A stretch of DNA of 5,506 nucleotides from an uncultured Paracoccaceae bacterium (GTDB lineage Bacteria; Pseudomonadota; Alphaproteobacteria; Rhodobacterales; Rhodobacteraceae). The DNA lies in assembly GCA_938038825.1 (NCBI GenBank), contig CALHST010000446.1, forward strand, positions 1 through 5,506, given 5' to 3'. Shown in pieces: positions 4,561-5,506 of the stretch (its first letter is position 1; the number at the start of each line of letters is the position of its first letter). The position numbers were made by a program, and so were the translations under genes. The notes under the pieces were generated by a model. That model did not search any database and was not told where the DNA came from. It saw only the letters and a list, made by a program, of their open reading frames with translations.

Positions 4561-4956
4561 TTATTCCGCTGCTGCTTCTTCTGCGGCAGGTGCGTCTTCT
4601 GCAGGAGCTTCGGCGGCTTCGGCTGCTTTGGCGGCTTTTTCTTCTACACGCTCTTGTGCTTTTTTGCCGGGTGTACCCTTCTTAGGGTTGCTGCGCTCTG
4701 CTTTTTCGCGCACGCCAGCGGCTTCCAACATACGGGCGATCCGGTCTGTTGGTTGCGCGCCTTCGGACAACCAGTATTGAACGCGTTCCATGTTCATTTT
4801 CACGCGCTCTTCGCTGTCTTTTGGCAGCAATGGGTTATATGTGCCCAGCTTTTCGATGAAGCGGCCATCGCGTGGCATGCGGGAATCCGCTGCGACGATG
4901 CGATAGAAGGGGCGCTTTTTAGAGCCGCCGCGGGCCAGTCTGATTTTCATTGCCAT
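4561..4956 (-). CDS. rpsP: 30S ribosomal protein bS16
   Basis: Small-subunit assembly protein binding 16S rRNA in the body of the 30S subunit. The 131-residue sequence has the full bS16 core: MKIRLARGGSKKRPFYRIV (3-21), ADSRMPRDGRFIEKLGTYNP (23-42) and a region ending SEGAQPTDRIARMLEAAG (64-81). A tail of about 50 residues rich in Ala, Glu and Lys follows (82-131), as in alphaproteobacteria; the E. coli protein is about 82 residues. The ATG at 4954-4956 is supported by AAGGAG (4967-4972 on the minus strand) 10 bases upstream; a second ATG two codons later (MKIRL) is a less well spaced alternative. It follows the chorismate mutase gene by 51 bases and is followed by a strong hairpin. Confidence 0.98.
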   Translation of the reverse strand: MAMKIRLARGGSKKRPFYRIVAADSRMPRDGRFIEKLGTYNPLLPKDSEERVKMNMERVQYWLSEGAQPTDRIARMLEAAGVREKAERSNPKKGTPGKKAQERVEEKAAKAAEAAEAPAEDAPAAEEAAAE

Positions 4957-4966
4957 GGTTGGTTAT

Positions 4967-4972
4967 CTCCTT
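4967..4972 (-). promoter_or_regulatory. rpsP ribosome binding site
   Basis: AAGGAG on the minus strand, spaced 10 bases from the first ATG and 16 from the second, favouring the MAMKIRL start. Confidence 0.75.
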
Positions 4973-4990
4973 GAAATGGCTTAAGTAAGC

Positions 4991-5006
4991 GTGAGCTGAA
5001 GCTCAC
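4991..5006 (-). repeat. short hairpin between chorismate mutase gene and rpsP
   Basis: GTGAGC (4991-4996) and GCTCAC (5001-5006) form a perfect 6-bp stem with a 4-base loop right after the chorismate mutase stop. A second inverted repeat, GCTTA/TAAGC (4979-4983 / 4986-4990), abuts it but its loop is too small to fold. No T-run follows, so it is unlikely to terminate; an mRNA processing or stabilising stem ahead of rpsP is possible. Confidence 0.5.
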
Positions 5007-5007
5007 C

Positions 5008-5304
5008 CTACGTTTGGTGTTGTTTGTGGTGCTGAATGACTTCAGCGATGACGAAGTTGAGAAACTTCTTGGCAAATTCGGGATCAAGATCCGCCTCGTT
5101 TGCCAAATCTTCTAGCCGCTTGATCTGCGCCGCTTCGCGGGTGGGATCAGACGGGGGAAGGTCGTGGGTGGCCTTGAGCTTGCCCACCGCTTTCGTGTGC
5201 TTAAAGCGCTCGCCCAATGTGTAGACTAGGATGGCGTCAAGGCGATCAATGCTGTTGCGGTGTTCTGCCAAGATGTCAGCAGCGCGGGTAACGGCGTCAC
5301 TCAT
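5008..5304 (-). CDS. chorismate mutase, AroQ type
   Basis: Converts chorismate to prephenate in phenylalanine and tyrosine synthesis. The 98-residue, all-helical sequence has the AroQ layout: helix 1 with HRNSIDRLDAILVYTLGERF (15-34), then KAVGKLK (38-44), a linker PPSDPTREAAQIKRL (50-64) and a C-terminal helix. Likely active-site residues by analogy with the E. coli enzyme are R16, R33, K42 and R56/E57; the C-terminal catalytic Gln is not clearly placed. The ATG at 5302-5304 has GGAGG (5311-5315 on the minus strand) 6 bases upstream. It is a stand-alone domain with no prephenate dehydratase or dehydrogenase part. It lies between a GNAT gene and rpsP, a position I associate with roseobacters. 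Some stand-alone AroQ-like proteins have other roles, so the exact reaction is not proven. Confidence 0.9.
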   Translation of the reverse strand: MSDAVTRAADILAEHRNSIDRLDAILVYTLGERFKHTKAVGKLKATHDLPPSDPTREAAQIKRLEDLANEADLDPEFAKKFLNFVIAEVIQHHKQHQT

Positions 5305-5378
5305 GAGAGGCCTCCAATTCGGGTCGTTTTGGATGTCTGTAAACAGTTGTTAGTCTGTCTGAGTTGCGTCAGTGTCAT
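5301..5378 (-). CDS. possible 25-codon small ORF linking GNAT and chorismate mutase genes
   Basis: ATG at 5376-5378 overlaps the GNAT stop (ATGA), and its own TGA at 5301-5303 overlaps the chorismate mutase ATG in the same ATGA arrangement. The peptide begins MTLTQLRQTNN and has no recognisable domain or hydrophobic segment. There is no Shine-Dalgarno before it, so translation would need coupling to the GNAT gene. The frame contains the chorismate mutase Shine-Dalgarno. It may simply be an open frame arising by chance. Confidence 0.2.
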   Translation of the reverse strand: MTLTQLRQTNNCLQTSKTTRIGGLS

Positions 5379-5506
5379 TGCGCGGCCCCGGATTGCGGGC
5401 GCAGGTGACGCCAGACTTGTACTTTGTCTTCGTCGATGGCCGCTTCGGCTTCAGGATCGCGCACGGCACCCAGTTTGCGGGCCACGTTTTGGGACGCAGT
5501 GTTGGT
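5375..5506 (-). CDS. GNAT-family N-acetyltransferase, C-terminal fragment
   Basis: The last 43 residues of a protein running off the right edge. It opens with NTASQNVARKLGAV, the typical GNAT motif B end (N, then a helix leading to K-L-G-A), continues with an acidic stretch containing EAEAAIDED, and ends in VWRHLRPQS before TGA. Enzymes of this type transfer acetyl from acetyl-CoA to an amine; RimJ/RimL-like members often show N-x-x-S-x-x-V-x-x-K-L-G and a final strand with W-R. The substrate cannot be read from this part. Its stop lies 70 bases upstream of the chorismate mutase ATG on the same strand, so the two are probably co-transcribed. Confidence 0.75.
   Translation of the reverse strand, partial: TNTASQNVARKLGAVRDPEAEAAIDEDKVQVWRHLRPQSGAAQ

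Noticed and set aside
4282..4974. Long plus-strand open frame (230 codons) opposite rpsP and the 47-aa gene
   Set aside because: It is the antisense of a certain ribosomal protein gene; its Cys/Phe-rich product is the mirror of the Ala/Glu/Lys-rich bS16 tail.

Overview
The window looks like a chromosome segment from an alphaproteobacterium, most likely a Rhodobacterales / Roseobacter-group member. The evidence is the minus-strand order GNAT acetyltransferase - chorismate mutase - rpsP - small membrane protein - rimM - trmD - (gap) - rplS, the long Ala/Glu tail on ribosomal protein bS16, and the alphaproteobacterial style of TrmD and RimM. The genus is not decided by the sequence; an IS-rich, moderate-GC roseobacter would fit.

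Right half (about 2892-5506, all minus strand): a conserved translation locus. Read from high to low coordinates it has the 3' end of a GNAT acetyltransferase, an AroQ-type chorismate mutase, ribosomal protein bS16, a strong hairpin terminator or attenuator, a 47-residue single-span membrane protein whose stop codon overlaps the rimM start, the 16S processing factor RimM, and the tRNA m1G37 methyltransferase TrmD four bases further on. These genes serve 30S assembly and tRNA modification.

Left edge (1-40, minus): the first 13 codons of rplS (ribosomal protein bL19), usually the gene right after trmD. It has a strong Shine-Dalgarno, a candidate promoter near 245-273 and a highly structured leader of about 200 nt. 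In that leader one segment (135-142) can pair either with a nearby repeat (100-105) or, over eight perfect base pairs, with the rplS Shine-Dalgarno (47-54). This looks like a translational switch and is the most interesting signal in the window.

Middle (about 374-2885): AT-richer accessory DNA wedged between trmD and rplS. It carries a 77-residue protein of unknown function (minus) with its own candidate promoter, a divergent 139-residue GNAT-like protein (plus), a decayed 5'-truncated IS30-family transposase (plus) with a one-base deletion and a 42-bp hairpin-containing insertion, and an FkbM-family methyltransferase (minus) just behind trmD. The block reads as an insertion in the trmD-rplS junction that has separated rplS from its operon, leaving it to rely on its own promoter. 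Nothing in the window amounts to a proven new multi-gene system.
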